Shown: positions 1 through 11,320 of the stretch, one piece after another
Numbering within the stretch: the stretch's first letter is position 1
How the letters are laid out: each line of letters starts with the position of its first letter
Origin: Schistocerca nitens
Taxonomy: Eukaryota; Arthropoda; Insecta; Orthoptera; Acrididae
Reading direction: 5' to 3'
NCBI RefSeq assembly: GCF_023898315.1
Contig: NC_064614.1
Span: 74,908,501-74,972,500, forward strand
DNA: 64,000 nucleotides
Notes under the pieces: model-generated
What the model saw: only the letters and a program-made list of their open reading frames with translations
The model's database searches: none
What the model was told of the DNA's origin: nothing
Made by a program: the position numbers and the translations under genes

Positions 1-456
1 TAGTAAACAAAACATTTAGTGTCATAGCTCTGCCATACTAAAGGAAGAAATGTGTATATTGGGAGAATTATTTAATAAATAGAAACTATGTTGTCACATG
101 GAATTATGGTAAAGTAATATACTAGAAGCATTTGGTGATAGTTAATAACATGTATTGCTATTCGACAGGAAAATATTATAATACCAATAACTTGGATTTA
201 GAGGGCGTCCTAACACACTGTTATGTTTTGCACCTGTAGTTAAAGCTACGTGATTACCACTACATCTGACACGGAGACACACATACTCAAAAAGAAAAGC
301 ATTAGAGACATACCAGGCAGTACAGGGCGTTTGTACTTTCTACCTCATAACTTAAGTGACATGTTGTGTCGTGTTATTATACCGAAAATATCGCGGATTC
401 CTCATGGCCAACTAATTCTCAACCGTTGCACAAAACATGCGTGGGTTGGTCGGACC
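1..456. other. AT-rich sequence, nothing recognised
   Basis: I see no coding domain, RNA gene or familiar repeat here. It ends at a TA dinucleotide (457-458) next to the terminal repeat of a Tc1-like element. Confidence 0.5.
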
Positions 457-458
457 TA

Positions 459-1745
459 CACTGGTGTCCAAAATTAAAGCAAGAAACGAAAATTTTGAAA
501 GGGTGCGTTTATTTTGCCACAAATCAGTATAAACAGGTGATAGTAAAGTTGAAACGATGGAAAGAATGCAGAATGTAAACAACCGCAACATGCATAATGG
601 TAGACAAAAATTTTCTTCGTTTTTTCCAACTTAACGGATTTGCACACGTATTCCGACAACTGGTTAATGTTCCAAACTGTGGTGTGACCAGCTCTGGTAG
701 CAATACAGGCCTGACAACCACGAGGTATGCTGCGAATGATGTCAACAGTCTCATGTTGAGACAATAACGCCCATTCTTCCTGCAGAGTTGCTCGCAGTCT
801 TGGAATGTAGCTAGTGGATTCTAACGTGATGAAAAACGTCTACGTAGTGCAACACAGACATGCTCTGTGGGAATCAAACCGGGAGACTGAGCAGGCCACG
901 CCATGAGTGCAGTATCTTATGTTTCCAAGAAAACATCAACCACCCGCGCTTTATGAGTTCGAGCATTATCGTCCATCAATACGAAGTCTGAGTCCACGGC
1001 ACCTCGCAAGAACCACAAATGAGATCCCAAGATCTCTTCACGATACCTGACACCAGTTAAACCTTCCCAATTCACCCGTAGAATTTCATGAAGAGGGTTT
1101 CGAGTGGTTAACATAATCCCTGCCCTCACCACTAGGGAGCATCTTCGATATCGGTCTCTTTCCACAACGTCTGGGTCATGGAATCGTATTCCTCGTTCCC
1201 TCCACATGTGAATCCATCGAAAATCACACTCCAGACCAAATCGGGACTCATCTGTGAAAATAACATTGACCCACTTTTCGACCATCCAGGTAGCTTGTTG
1301 ATAACTCCACTCTAGACGTTCCCTTCTATGAAGATGCGTAAGGGGCAGACATATAGCAGGTCTCCAACAATAAAGGACACCATGCCGAAGCCTTCTGCAA
1401 ACTGTCTGCCCCGATACAAGACAACCAGTTCACATACCAGATGCCCTGCAGAACTAAGGAGGTACTGTCGTGCCCTTGCAGCCAAATAATGATCCTCTCT
1501 TCTGACGTCGCACGTGGTTGGCCCTGCCCTGGTCTTCAGGAGACAGTTTGGGTTTCTATACACTGTCGCCATATCCGAGAAACAACAGAATGATTATCCA
1601 TCGGGCCACATTAGTTTGCGACTGTCCCGCTTCCAATCTTTCCATGGTCCTCTACCGCAGAGAGTCTGGTAGGCATCTTCTGTGTGCCATACTGCACCAT
1701 CTGAGTCTGTGTGCGCAGCGATTGTGGATGTGGGGCTACCCGACT
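459..1745 (-). mobile_element. Tc1-like DNA transposon, broken
   Basis: A DD34E transposase runs on the minus strand through this stretch. At the low-coordinate end a TA (457-458) is followed by CACTGGTGTCCAAAATTAAA, which has the look of a Tc1 terminal repeat. I could not find its inverse partner near 1740-1800, so the transposase 5' side is probably deleted or diverged. The element abuts a LINE fragment that begins near 1890. Confidence 0.75.
524..1700 (-). pseudogene. Tc1-like transposase pseudogene (DD34E)
   Basis: A Tc1 transposase binds terminal repeats and cuts and pastes the element. Read on the minus strand, the N-terminal helix-turn-helix region (about 1700-1560) contains RLEAGQSQTNVARWI, then a second DNA-binding part (1572-1312) and the catalytic core (1285-917). 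The first catalytic Asp lies in VIFTDESRF and the second in MDDNARTHKARVV. The Glu lies in SPGLIPTEHV near 850, with 34 residues between the second Asp and the Glu. The C-terminal end (764-about 600) has the IPRGCQACIATRAGHT segment typical of the family. At least three frame changes and a stop separate these pieces, so it cannot make a working protein. All three acidic residues survive. Family assignment is firm; the exact subfamily is not. Confidence 0.85.
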
Positions 1746-1889
1746 AACACTACTTTATTTCATAGGTGCTCTGACGTCATCGTTGGGATGGTTGAAGGTT
1801 GACTGGAATGCCGTCTTTCGTGCAGAACACCATCGTATGGACATCCCTGCACGCTTTGACACTGTCGAACATTTTCTACATGGTCGACA

Positions 1890-3040
1890 AATCCAATGAA
1901 TGTGTTTTGGTATTTCTTTAGCCTTGCTTCCATTATCAACCAATTCGTCAGAATTGCCTCTCTGTTGCCTTCATCTTTCCTAAAGCTGAACTGATCGTCA
2001 TATAACACATCCTCACTTTTGTTTTCCATTCTTCTGTATATTATTCTTTTTGCCAACTTGGATGTATGAGCTGTTAAACCGGTAGTGATAATTCTCGCAA
2101 TTGTCAGCCCTTGTAGTCTTCGGAATCATGTGGATGGTATTTTTCTGAAAGGCAGATGGTATATCGCTAGACTCGTACACTCTACACACCAACTTGAACA
2201 GTTTCGTTGCCACTTCCCCCAACGATTTAAAAATTATGATGGAATTTTATCGATCCCCTCCGTCTTATTCGATCATAAGTTGTCCCAAAGCTCTCTTAAA
2301 TACTGATTCTAATACTGGATCCCTATCTCTTTTAAATCGACTTCTATTTCTTCTTGTATCGCATCAGATAAATCTTCCCCCTCATAGAGGCCTTGAGTGT
2401 ACTCTTTTTCCAACTTTACACTCTCTCTTCTGCATTTAACAGTGGAATCCCCGTTGCATTCCTAATGTTACCAGATTTTCTTCTAACATCACCCAAGGTC
2501 CTTTAGACTTTTCTGTACCCTGAGTCAGTCCTTCAGACATTTATTTTTCGATTTTTCGCATGTTTCAAGCATTCATTTCATCTTAGCTTCCCTGAACTTT
2601 CTGTTTATTTCATTTCTTAGCGACTTGTATTTCTGTATTACTGAATTTCCATGAACAATTTTATATTTCCTTCTTTTATCGATGAGCTGAAGTATTTCTT
2701 CTGTTACCCAGGGTTTCTTCGCAGCTACCTTCTTTTATCTATGTTTTTCCTTCCAAATTCTGTGATTTCGCTTTTTGGAGATCCATTCCTCTTCAACTGA
2801 ACTGCCTACACAGGTATTTCTTACTGCAGTATCTGTAGCCTTAGAGAACTTCAAGCATATCTCTTTTTTCGTTGGGACTACCATATCCAACTTCGTTGCG
2901 ACGTCAGCATGTAAACTCGAATTACCGTTGGCGGTGTTGGTTTGCTGTTGATTCTGATGAGATCAATCCTGTCACTGAAACATTCACAGTAACTCGCTCT
3001 CAGCCTTACATTCCTAAAAACCTAATAGCTTTTACAAATT
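1890..3040 (-). mobile_element. RTE/BovB-like LINE fragment (beta subfamily), internally deleted
   Basis: Non-LTR retrotransposons encode an endonuclease and a reverse transcriptase that copy RNA into a nicked target. On the minus strand, about 3025-2890 is a worn piece of the endonuclease domain and can be matched to the LINE at the end of this window. About 2870-2560 is the linker (KKPWVTEEILQLIDKRRKYK), and 2222-1890 the start of the RT domain (IPSAFQKNTIHMIPKTTRAD, RRMENKSEDVLYDDQFSFRK, GFVDHVENV). Part of the endonuclease-linker region is missing and the RT stops before its catalytic motifs. Several stops and shifts mark it as dead. The text after 1890 no longer fits the LINE, so the breakpoint lies there. 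Confidence 0.8.
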
Positions 3041-3427
3041 GTTATTTTTCATGTTCACGAGGCCTGATAATGGACTTAATTTCATAACTAGTGTGCTTAG
3101 ATCTGCAGTTATGTTAAAGTTGCATTCGTTTGAATTTTTTATTTATTTAAATTTCGGACCTTACGGCTGTTTTCCTTTTAAAAATTTTTGAATTATTCAC
3201 ATTGCTTTTACTCAGTTGAATAATCGGTGCGGATCACCGCAATTTGCAAATGCTTTTTAATCATTGTATTGTTACCAGTGAACTGTTATAATTAACGTAA
3301 TGAAAATAAATTTTTGTATCCTCAAATGGGGTCAGCATTCCACTCCAGCAGCCCATGTACCATGATTACCAATCGTATACCTTACCAGTATCTTTGACAT
3401 TTCTTTCAGCTTCTACACGAAGAATTT
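3041..3427. other. AT-rich spacer, nothing recognised
   Basis: This is a low-complexity AT-rich stretch between two LINE fragments. I see no domain or known repeat. It may include unrecognisable 5' sequence of the CR1-like element that follows. Confidence 0.4.
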
Positions 3428-4330
3428 TTCGTGTCTGAAGTGAACCGGAGTTTCCTTCGAGAAGAGCTGCCTAGTCAGATCGCCGACAGAGGAAACCCAA
3501 TTATACTTTTAGATTTCCAGAAGATTTTTGATACCGTTCCTCGCGAAAACGATTTACGACACAATCTGAACAGTTCTCTTAGATTGTTTGCAGATGAGCT
3601 GTCATTTACAATCATGTAAAGTCATGAGATGATCAAAACGAATTGTACAATGATATAGATATGTGCAGGGTGCAAAAAGTGGCAGTTGACTCTAAATCAC
3701 GAAAAGTGTGAATTCATCCACATGAGCATTAAAGAGAATCCGCTAAATTATAATTGGACGATAACTCACACAAATATAAAGGCTGTAAATTCAACGAAAT
3801 ACCTAGCGATTACATTTACCAATAAGTTAGACTGGAACGATGACATAGAAAACGATGTGAGTCAAACAAAACCAAATACTGCGATTTAGTGGCAGAATAC
3901 GTAGACAACGTAATAAATGTACTAAAGAGACTGCTTAGACTACGCTTGCCCTCTCTTCTGGAATACTGCTGTGCAGTGTGGGCTCCAAATCAGGCGACGC
4001 AGGACAATGAAAAGTTTTGTATTATTACAAAACAGAGGATTGCAATCACTAAAACAAAAGCGATTTTCGCTGCGGCAGAACCTTCTCGTGAAATTTCAAT
4101 CGCCAACATTCTACTCAGAGTGTGACAATATTTCGTTGCCGCCCACCTATACGGGGAGAAACGATCATTATAGTAAAATGAGAGAAATCAGAGCTCGGAC
4201 GGAAAGATTCGAGTGCTGATGTTTCCAGCGCGCTGTTAGTGAGTGGAATGGTAGAGAAGTAGCTTGAAGGTGGTTCGATGAACCCTCTGCCACTTAACTG
4301 TGAATTGCAGAGTAATCATGTAGCTGAGAT
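3428..4330 (+). mobile_element. CR1/L2-like LINE, 5'-truncated 3' fragment
   Basis: Three neighbouring frames read as the back half of a CR1- or L2-type reverse transcriptase. They are: ILLDFQKIFDTVP (palm motif A region, 3500-3545), RLFADELS (a worn FADD active site, about 3580-3605), MTLNHEKCEFIHMS and NSTKYLAITFTNKLDWNDDIE (3686-3860), then LLEYCCAVWAPNQ (3955-3995). The final part (about 4150-4290) contains RNDHYSKMREIRARTERFEC and a worn AVSEWN box, as in the C-terminal tail of these elements. The second active-site Asp is Glu here. The element is 5'-truncated, with deletions between motif A and the FADD box, and is not functional. It belongs to a different clade from the RTE-like LINEs elsewhere in the window. 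Confidence 0.75.
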
Positions 4331-4613
4331 GTAAACTTTAGTACGTATGTAGTCTGTAGATCGAAAAAGCTGAGTGTATGGTGTCATAAAACAACATTTT
4401 ATTGCATAATGTATAGGGACAGTCATCTATGTTTTGATATCAAGTTGCGCTGAATTCTGTGGGAAAGATTTTGTTCATTTTATTAAAACGAATATTTTTA
4501 TTGAAGCTATATGGACTGAGGTGCAGCAGCCACATATATCGTGCCAGACTGCAGGCACGTCACCCGTTGCCCCACGGCAGCATAGCCTACTTCCCTTCCT
4601 TAAGTGTCAGGAC

Positions 4614-5529
4614 CAGGGTGTTTCCGTTAGAGCATGCAAAAATTTGACAGAACATAGAGGATGCTCCAATGAACAAATTGAGTTAGGGAACTTGGTGTCG
4701 GAGAAGCCAGCTTAAGGAGCTAATGGAAAAAAATCACATTACTGTGTAATTTTTATTTACATTAGTTAATTACTGATACCACCACTGACACAGTGGATGT
4801 ACTATTTGTACTGCGCCTTAGAGAAAGTGCTGAAACTGATGGCCATCAGCCTCAACGCAAGAATGACATCGGCGAACAAGATACTGACGCACAGTGACAA
4901 ATATCGCTGGTGTGTTTCGTATCTCATCACAGGCAGCTACAGTTATGGCAACTAATTCCATCTCCGTACCCACTGGAGTCACGTACACAGGTTACTTTAG
5001 ATATCCCCAAGGGAAATAATCAAGGGAATTCAAGTCAGGTGGCGTCGCCGGCCTTGGAATAGGACCTCCTCTCCCAATGCAATAACCTGGAAATGCTGTA
5101 CCTGCACAGTTCCAATTTATTGTATTGTAAATGTCTGAATAGAAATGAGTAATGAATGGGCCTGTCATTGATTCACAGCATGTTCTGTCACGGCACAACG
5201 TAAATGCAATATAACAGAAACACCTTATGGACAAATAAAGTAAAAAATAGCTTCATCATGATTTCCTGGCAATCAGGCTCGTCCTAATTGTATCCTTGCA
5301 GTAAACAAAGAATGCATTTGTGAATAAATAGCACAGTACGTGTAAATTAGTATGTATGTTAGTTGTAAATAAGGTGGCAAGCAGTAATCCAAGACAAAGG
5401 GGTAGACAAGTCTACTTCCGTATCTCCTTAACCTGACTTCTCTGACGCCAGGTTCCCAATCTCAAATTGTTCAGTGGAGCATTCTCCATGTCCTGTTACA
5501 TTTTTGCACGATCTAATGGAAACACTCTG
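4614..5529 (-). mobile_element. Deleted mariner-like element with long terminal inverted repeats
   Basis: The left end (4614-about 4720) and the right end (about 5410-5529, read in reverse) are imperfect inverted copies over roughly 110 bp. Both start with a close variant of GTGTTTCCRTTAGA. Between them lies only the C-terminal part of a transposase on the minus strand. I see no clear TA duplication at the tips, so the exact borders are approximate. Confidence 0.65.
4755..5115 (-). pseudogene. Mariner transposase C-terminal remnant
   Basis: The minus strand reads FPGYCIGRGGPIPRPATPP, then DLNSLDYFPWGYLK and, after a stop, a family-typical tail with VAACDEIRNTPAIFV and CHSCVEADG. This is the region around the third catalytic acid of mariner transposases; the SPDLTPLDYFLWG-type box is recognisable as PDLNSLDYFPWG. 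The N-terminal DNA-binding domain and the first two catalytic residues are absent, so no active enzyme could be made. It sits between the two inverted repeats of the host element. Confidence 0.7.
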
Positions 5530-5937
5530 TATATGGTGCAATGACTTTGGTGGTACTCAAAACCTGCATTTTTGGGACGAAGCTTGTCCAGCTAATTAAT
5601 GTGACTGTACAATCCATAAGTGCAATGACACGAGCTGTGTAACATACTGCACTTAGTCAGGGATAGAAATTATATCATATGTGCCTATAGTGACTTACGA
5701 TTCGGCATTTGGAAACTCCAAGCTGCCTCTGTATGTTTATTTTTAAGTCTGGGAATGGTTATTGGTGACCAAAATTAGTAACCTGACTGATAAACATTTG
5801 TGGCCAGTGACTGGTTTTGTAATAAAATGTGATCCTACTGGTGAAATTGTGTCATATATTCATACTCACTTAAGAGACTCAGTGTAATGTTCTTCTTATT
5901 CTCATTTTATTGATAGGCTAGTAATAACAATAATAAT
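5530..5937. other. Unclassified AT-rich sequence
   Basis: I see no gene or familiar repeat. A short (AAT)n-like run lies at about 5925-5945, just before the LINE fragment. Confidence 0.4.
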
Positions 5938-6181
5938 AATGAATATAATTGGGGAGAAGAGGAGTTTGTGGCACAACTTGACAAGAAGGAGGGACCGGTT
6001 GGTAGGACATGTTCTGAGGCATCAGGGGATCACAAATTTAGCATTGGAGGGAAGCATGGAGGGTAAAAATCGTAGAGGGAGACCAAGAGATGAATACACT
6101 TAGCAGATTCAGAAGGATGTAGGTTGCAGTAAGTACTGGGAGATGAAGAAGCTTGCACAGGATAGAGTAGCATGTAGAGCT
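5938..6181 (+). mobile_element. LINE (alpha subfamily) 3' fragment, part 1, target of LTR element 1
   Basis: This is the extreme C-terminus of the RTE/BovB-like LINE protein on the plus strand, reading RRDRLVGHVLRHQGIT and GRPRDEY. It closely matches copies at 20.3, 29.3, 36.0 and 52.6 kb. The text breaks exactly at AGCT (6178-6181), where LTR element 1 begins, and resumes at 12417. One in-frame stop falls before the final segment. Only about 290 bp of the LINE remain, so it is a 5'-truncated copy. Confidence 0.85.
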
Positions 6182-7277
6182 TGTAACGGAACATATTAAA
6201 GGCTTTACTTTAATGAAGTATGCGATCCCTTCCAAATTCAACCAGTTTAATGAGTATTTATGATTATAGAAAAGTTATTGTGTATGTTAACAATGGTTAC
6301 ATAACATGTCTCCATAAACAGTCAACCCATTAAATTATACTGAATAACTGACCCACACAAAATTTAATATCACTTGATCACTGATACAGCAAATGTCATC
6401 ATGTAAAAACACTAAGTTCATCTTAAATAATTAATATGAAGTACGAAAAATAGTGGCCAACCTAGGTATTTTGGATCTCCTTAAATAAAAATCACCCAGT
6501 GAAACCTATTTGTTCACTAGGAGCGTTTTCACTCAGTATTCACGTAATTAATCCTATTTTAGACGAAAACCAATGTAATTCTTAATAATTCATGTTACTT
6601 ACTTAATTATGCAAATTAGAGAAGTCAATTGACAAACTTCTAAAAAACGACCTTTTTGTAACAAAGAATTATTCTGTCAAGTCAACAAATCTGTCTGTCA
6701 TTTTAATAACATGTTAAATTATGTCACTCGATGCAAATTAATAACTTTTCTGCACAAATTATGATAACAGATGCACATGTGACTTATAAACTATATATCT
6801 TTTTAGTAGTTCTTTGACAATGTTATAAATACAGGCAGTCGGAGGCAGTGGGGCAGTCGGAATGTCACTTTGGTGAAGTGTGTTTCTGTGTTATTGTTTG
6901 GGATGGAAAAACAATGCAAACAACATGTAAAGGAACTACTATTTTGTGTTGTGTTACGGTCTTTGGTGGACAGTGGAATTAAGATGGCCACCAAAGTAAT
7001 AAATATTTGATGTTTACATATGTGTTGGTTTCGTTTGTTCTTTATCGTCAAAAGCACATGAAAAACACGGGACCTCATGTTTTTAACCCTAGACAACCAG
7101 ATTTAGAGCCAGCATCAGCATCGAGACACAGTAGCGATCCAGCAAGCAGCAGCGATTACTACAATGCATTGTAATGGCGCCAACCTAACATCAAGTGCTA
7201 ACAAGCTCCGTAAATGGGAGTGAAATAGTGCGATTACAGCAATTAGCAATATCAACGAAAAAGGCGGACCATTTACA
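6182..7277 (+). repeat. 5' LTR of element 1
   Basis: It starts TGTAACGG and ends TTTACA, giving TG...CA ends. It is 1096 bp, the same length as its partner at 11321-12416. It should hold the promoter and polyadenylation signals of the element. Confidence 0.92.
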
Positions 7278-7281
7278 AAAG

Positions 7282-7299
7282 TGGGGGCTCAGCCGGGAT
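7282..7299 (+). promoter_or_regulatory. Primer-binding site, probably tRNA-Pro
   Basis: Four bases after the 5' LTR comes TGGGGGCTCAGCCGGGAT. It differs at two positions from the tRNA-Pro primer-binding site used by many retroelements (TGGGGGCTCGTCCGGGAT, from memory). This would prime minus-strand DNA synthesis. Confidence 0.75.
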
Positions 7300-7632
7300 C
7301 TTTAAGTGCATCGATGATAATAGTGCAGCGATAAATTTCGTAAGTGCTTAGTACTCCAAAAAAAAATTTTATTTGTGCATTGTGGCAACAGTGAAAATAT
7401 GTCAAAAATAAATAAATAAAGTGTGTTTGTGCGACTACGAAAAACTATCATCACACCGCTCGGAAGATTAAAGTCTGGATTATGTCAATGGAATTCATCA
7501 ATCAAGACTTCAGCTTCAATAAAACCGAGTATAAGTGAAGAAAGCCAACAAGAACACCGACCACGACATCATAGCATAGCCATAAAGCAAGGTATTTTAT
7601 TGTTGTTGTCATTTACAAAATTAATAGTGAAC

Positions 7633-9811
7633 ATGTCTCTACCTGAGAGTGATGAGATCGTAGGAAATGTAAAAATTGAACCAGGGGATGGCGAACAATT
7701 AAACTTAACAGAGTGGCTAGCAGGGTTTGCAACTCAAATAAGCTCGCAACTTAAACAATCGAGTGAACAAGTAAGTTTGAAACTTGAAGAAAACACAGAT
7801 AGACTGAATAAGTTAAGTTTGGATTTTAAACAATCAAGTGAAGAAAACACAGATAGACTGGATAAGTTAAGTTTGGATTTTGATCTATTAAGTACTCATC
7901 TCAATGAGAAGTGTGAGGAAATTAAAACTACCCTCAGTAAGAACACTAGCGAAGAGTTGATACACTTCAGAAAAGAATTTCAAGTTAAAGTTGAAAGTTA
8001 AATGAAAACATACAAGCGAACACAGACAGCATTGCTGTCATCTACAACAGAGTAGATACTGAAGCTAAAAGATTAGATCAGAGAATAGACAAAACATCAG
8101 AAAACCTTAAACAGGAATACAACCTGTACACCACTAATGTAGATACAAAAGTAGAAAATATACACACTAAATATACACAATTGGAGGACGCATTGATGTC
8201 CAAACAAACGATTTACAATCAAAATACAATGTATGGGCACATCCAAGTGAAATGCTTTCCTGGTGAAAATCTGCACCCTATTGACTTTATTCACCAATGT
8301 AAGGATATGTTTGTTGTAGGAATGTCAGATAACATAAAAATTAAGTTAGTAAAACGGTTTCTAGAAGGGGAGGCCCTATACTGGGCAAATGAGAATAATG
8401 ATTCTTGGAATACGTTTGAAGAGTTTGAAGCTAAATTTATTTGCAAATTTTGGTCACAATCCATACAAGCCAGATTAAAGTCAGAATTTCTAAATGGACC
8501 AGTGTATAGAGGGAAAGTAGGGGGAATGCAAAAATTTTGCAGAGATCAATTGAAAAAACTTGCTCACTTGAATAACTCTTTTGATATTATGACACAAATT
8601 GATGTTTTAAAAAGAAGATTACCAGAGAGACTGCAGTGGGAATTGGTCCATGGACCAGACGATTCAATGGAAGAGTTCCTGAAATTTGTAGATAGATTAG
8701 ATAGGGCCTTGGAAAGAGAAAGTAACCAAAATTTTGGCTCTGGCAACAACCAGTATGGAACAGGAATGTAAATAGAGATTATTTTGGGAGGAGAGACTTT
8801 GAAAATTCTGGAAATAATGATCCAAATAGGGGAGATAGGAGATATGAAAATGATTTCAGAAACAATACACAGGAGGGAGGATGGAGGAGAGATAACAGGA
8901 ATGATAGAAATAGGTATTGGGGAAGAGAACAAGATAGAAGGGGGTTTGCTGAAGCTAGTGAACAAAACGACAACTACAAACGGACAGACCGAGGAAACCA
9001 GGCGGGGAGACGGTGGACAGTCCCACTAGATGTCCGTAGTTTCGGGGCTAGACAATATTATGACAGGACAACACATAACCGAAACTGGAAAAGGAGAGGA
9101 TACAATGTAAAGAGTAAATACCATGAAAATACTGATGTAGTTAGAATGAATAAATTAGAATTTAATAAAAGGTTTTGGGATACTATGAGTAAAAGTGATA
9201 CAGTTAATAAAAACTGTGTTCAAGCACAGGTAATTAGTGAAAGTGCAGAAGTTGAAGGTATTGCAGAGTTCCATAGTTGGGCTGAAAAAGATACTGGTGT
9301 TAATAACAAGGCAGACACACCACAAGTAGAATCTATTTTGGGGGGTTTATTTGATAAGAAGGGGGATGACGAAGTGTTTAATGGAGCCAAAGACTCAATT
9401 GCTGAGATTCAGATACATAGGGGGGAAACTGCAGATGGGGTTGTTGTTGAGGAGGAGGAAGAAGTAATAGAGGGACATTTAAATAATGATCCTAAATCAA
9501 GTGATGTTATTGATGAGAGTGTGGAGGAAGAAATAAAAGTATTTGTAGAATTGAAAAGTGATGATGTGGTAAAGGTAAGTGATGTGACAAACATGGGTAA
9601 TAATGAGGTTAATTTAAGTGAAATGCAGACTAGGGAATGTGTATCTGAGGACAAGCTATTGCCTATTGGGAACTATGAAACATTAATCTATGAGAATGGT
9701 AATAATAATAATATTAAAGAAAATATAAAGGGATGGAATGTAAATGTGTGTTTTCAAGAAAAAGGGGAAAAGTTTTTAGAAGTTTGTGGAACAACTATGG
9801 AAACTGTATAA
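7633..9811 (+). pseudogene. gag: Gag of LTR element 1 (two frame breaks)
   Basis: Gag forms the particle that packages element RNA. I place the start at the Met beginning MSLPESDEIVG (7633). An N-terminal coiled-coil region (7700-8180) carries the duplicated unit EENTDRLNKLSLDF. The capsid-like domain (8220-8730) contains CFPGENLHPIDFIHQ, FLEGEALYWA and FEEFEAKFICKFWS, and matches LTR element 2 at FREGNSLHPRTFIDQ. Next is an Arg/Asn/Gly-rich basic stretch (8770-9110) in place of a zinc knuckle, then a strongly acidic tail (9240-9650). The frame breaks near 8000 and again near 8765; reading across both gives one continuous protein-like text. I saw no canonical slippery site, so I treat them as mutations. 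Confidence 0.8.
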
Positions 9812-10260
9812 AAAAAGATGCCTTTTGGAAAGAATTAGCAAAGGTAAGTGCAACCTTGTATCCTATATGGTGGATAAGAATCCGTAGCGGACTTTATAAA
9901 AAATGGGGTGAAAACAATAATTTGTTGAGTGGCAACACAGTGTTAAAAGGAACAGATGAAAATAAAGGTTTATGTTTAAATGTCAATGCTTTGCAAACAG
10001 AGAGGGATGTGTCTAAGTGTAGGAAAGAGACATTAGACTTAGGGACTAAAGAAACTGAAAATGATCTATTGTTTGAAAATACTGAAATAGACAAAGATAT
10101 TGAGCTAGGTTATCCATATGTTAAAGTAAACATTGACATTGGTCCATTTGAAATAAAAGAAAGCCCACATCCTAATGCGTATAGACTTATCTTTCCCAGA
10201 TCAAGAAGGTTATTTGGATTAAGAAACATCACTGAATTGAAACCATATAAACATGATTAA
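9812..10260 (+). pseudogene. Acidic tail fused to integrase C-terminal (GPY/F-like) remnant
   Basis: A frame open from about 9733 to the stop at 10258-10260 continues the Gag tail text (after a third frame change near 9800) and ends with VNIDIGPFEI, SPHPNAYRLIFP and GLRNITELKPYKHD. That ending is the GPY/F module at the very C-terminus of Gypsy integrases; compare AGPYRIRSIPHPNV and NIKPFIE in LTR element 3. No protease, RT, RNase H or catalytic integrase text lies in between, so the junction near 10110-10135 marks a deletion of almost all of pol. Whether the fused tail is translated is unknown. Confidence 0.7.
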
Positions 10261-11309
10261 GCACATTTCCCTGTTTGAATACAGTTACTTACCCAGTTTC
10301 CATAAAGCATGTTATCAGCAAAGTTTTTACTGGGTGTGTCAAATAGCAACTACCACTCATGCTACAGACCCTGGAAAAGTTCCAGATCTCTGAGACAATG
10401 TTTTTATATTTTTATTGTCACTATTGAATATTAAATTTTGAGACATCTTCTTTACTTGCAACAGGCAAGAAGGTGACAAACATTTATTACTTTCTTTTTG
10501 TATTGTTGAATATGGGACATACTTGCACCAAATAAAAGACAATGTAAAAAAAATTGTTGTGCAAGACTCATCATTTTGTTACTATTCTTTTCTTAGGCAT
10601 AAGATTTGTGTACAATTTTCTACAGCTAATCAGATGTTCAGCAAGTTTGATGTTTGTGTTATGTTGTGACCAATTTAAGTGTCCAATTTTAGTATTAATA
10701 TGTTATTGTACTGTCTTGACTATGTGTCTCAATGGGAGACAAGTTTTTTTAAATATTTCCTTTTTTTTCAAATGCATTCATACATGTGACTTCTCTAGTG
10801 TTTGTGTTTATATATCATGTCCATACTTATAATTATGTTCTTTGTTTTCATTTCCTTTATGTGGCTCAAAACGAGCAGACAGTTGCAATATTTTCCTATG
10901 GACATCTGACCTGTCCATCTATGTAATATATTTATGTTCCTTCTATTATCTTGATTATTCTGTGACTCAATGAGAGCTGACTTTGAAATAATTTACATAT
11001 ATTTTTTACATATCTTAAAATCACATGTGATATATTTGTGTCTGTTTTTGATCATTTTCCATGTGGCTCACTGGGAGCAAAGATTAAGTTTTTTTTTTAC
11101 TTTCATATATTACTAAATATTTTTATGATGCTGTCATACTGAGAGCCATAACACAAAGTGCATTTGAAACAACACAACTAAAATATTTGCAGGAAAAAGT
11201 CATTTTGAAACGGTGTAACGGTTGTTGTATACATACACATTATGCATAGTAATTGACACATTTGTCCTAGTCGGCTAATATCATTAACATTCTGTAAATG
11301 ATATTACCC
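10261..11309 (+). other. Noncoding 3' region of element 1 with spaced short palindromes
   Basis: This is AT-rich and noncoding. Five related sites built on a CTCA...GAG inverted core occur near 10725 (GTCTCAATGGGAGAC), 10862, 10962, 11062 and 11133, at 70-135 bp spacing. The sequence ends in a G-rich tract that probably primes plus-strand synthesis. Confidence 0.6.
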
Positions 11310-11320
11310 GAGGGGGGTAT
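11310..11320 (+). promoter_or_regulatory. Polypurine-tract-like sequence before 3' LTR
   Basis: GAGGGGGGTAT lies directly before the 3' LTR start, the position and composition expected of the plus-strand primer. Confidence 0.65.

Noticed and set aside
458..1800. Complete Tc1 element with both tips
   Set aside because: Only the tip at 459 was found; the inverse copy near 1740-1800 is not visible.
7990..8010. Programmed frameshift in Gag of element 1
   Set aside because: No canonical slippery heptamer or clear downstream structure; mutation is simpler.
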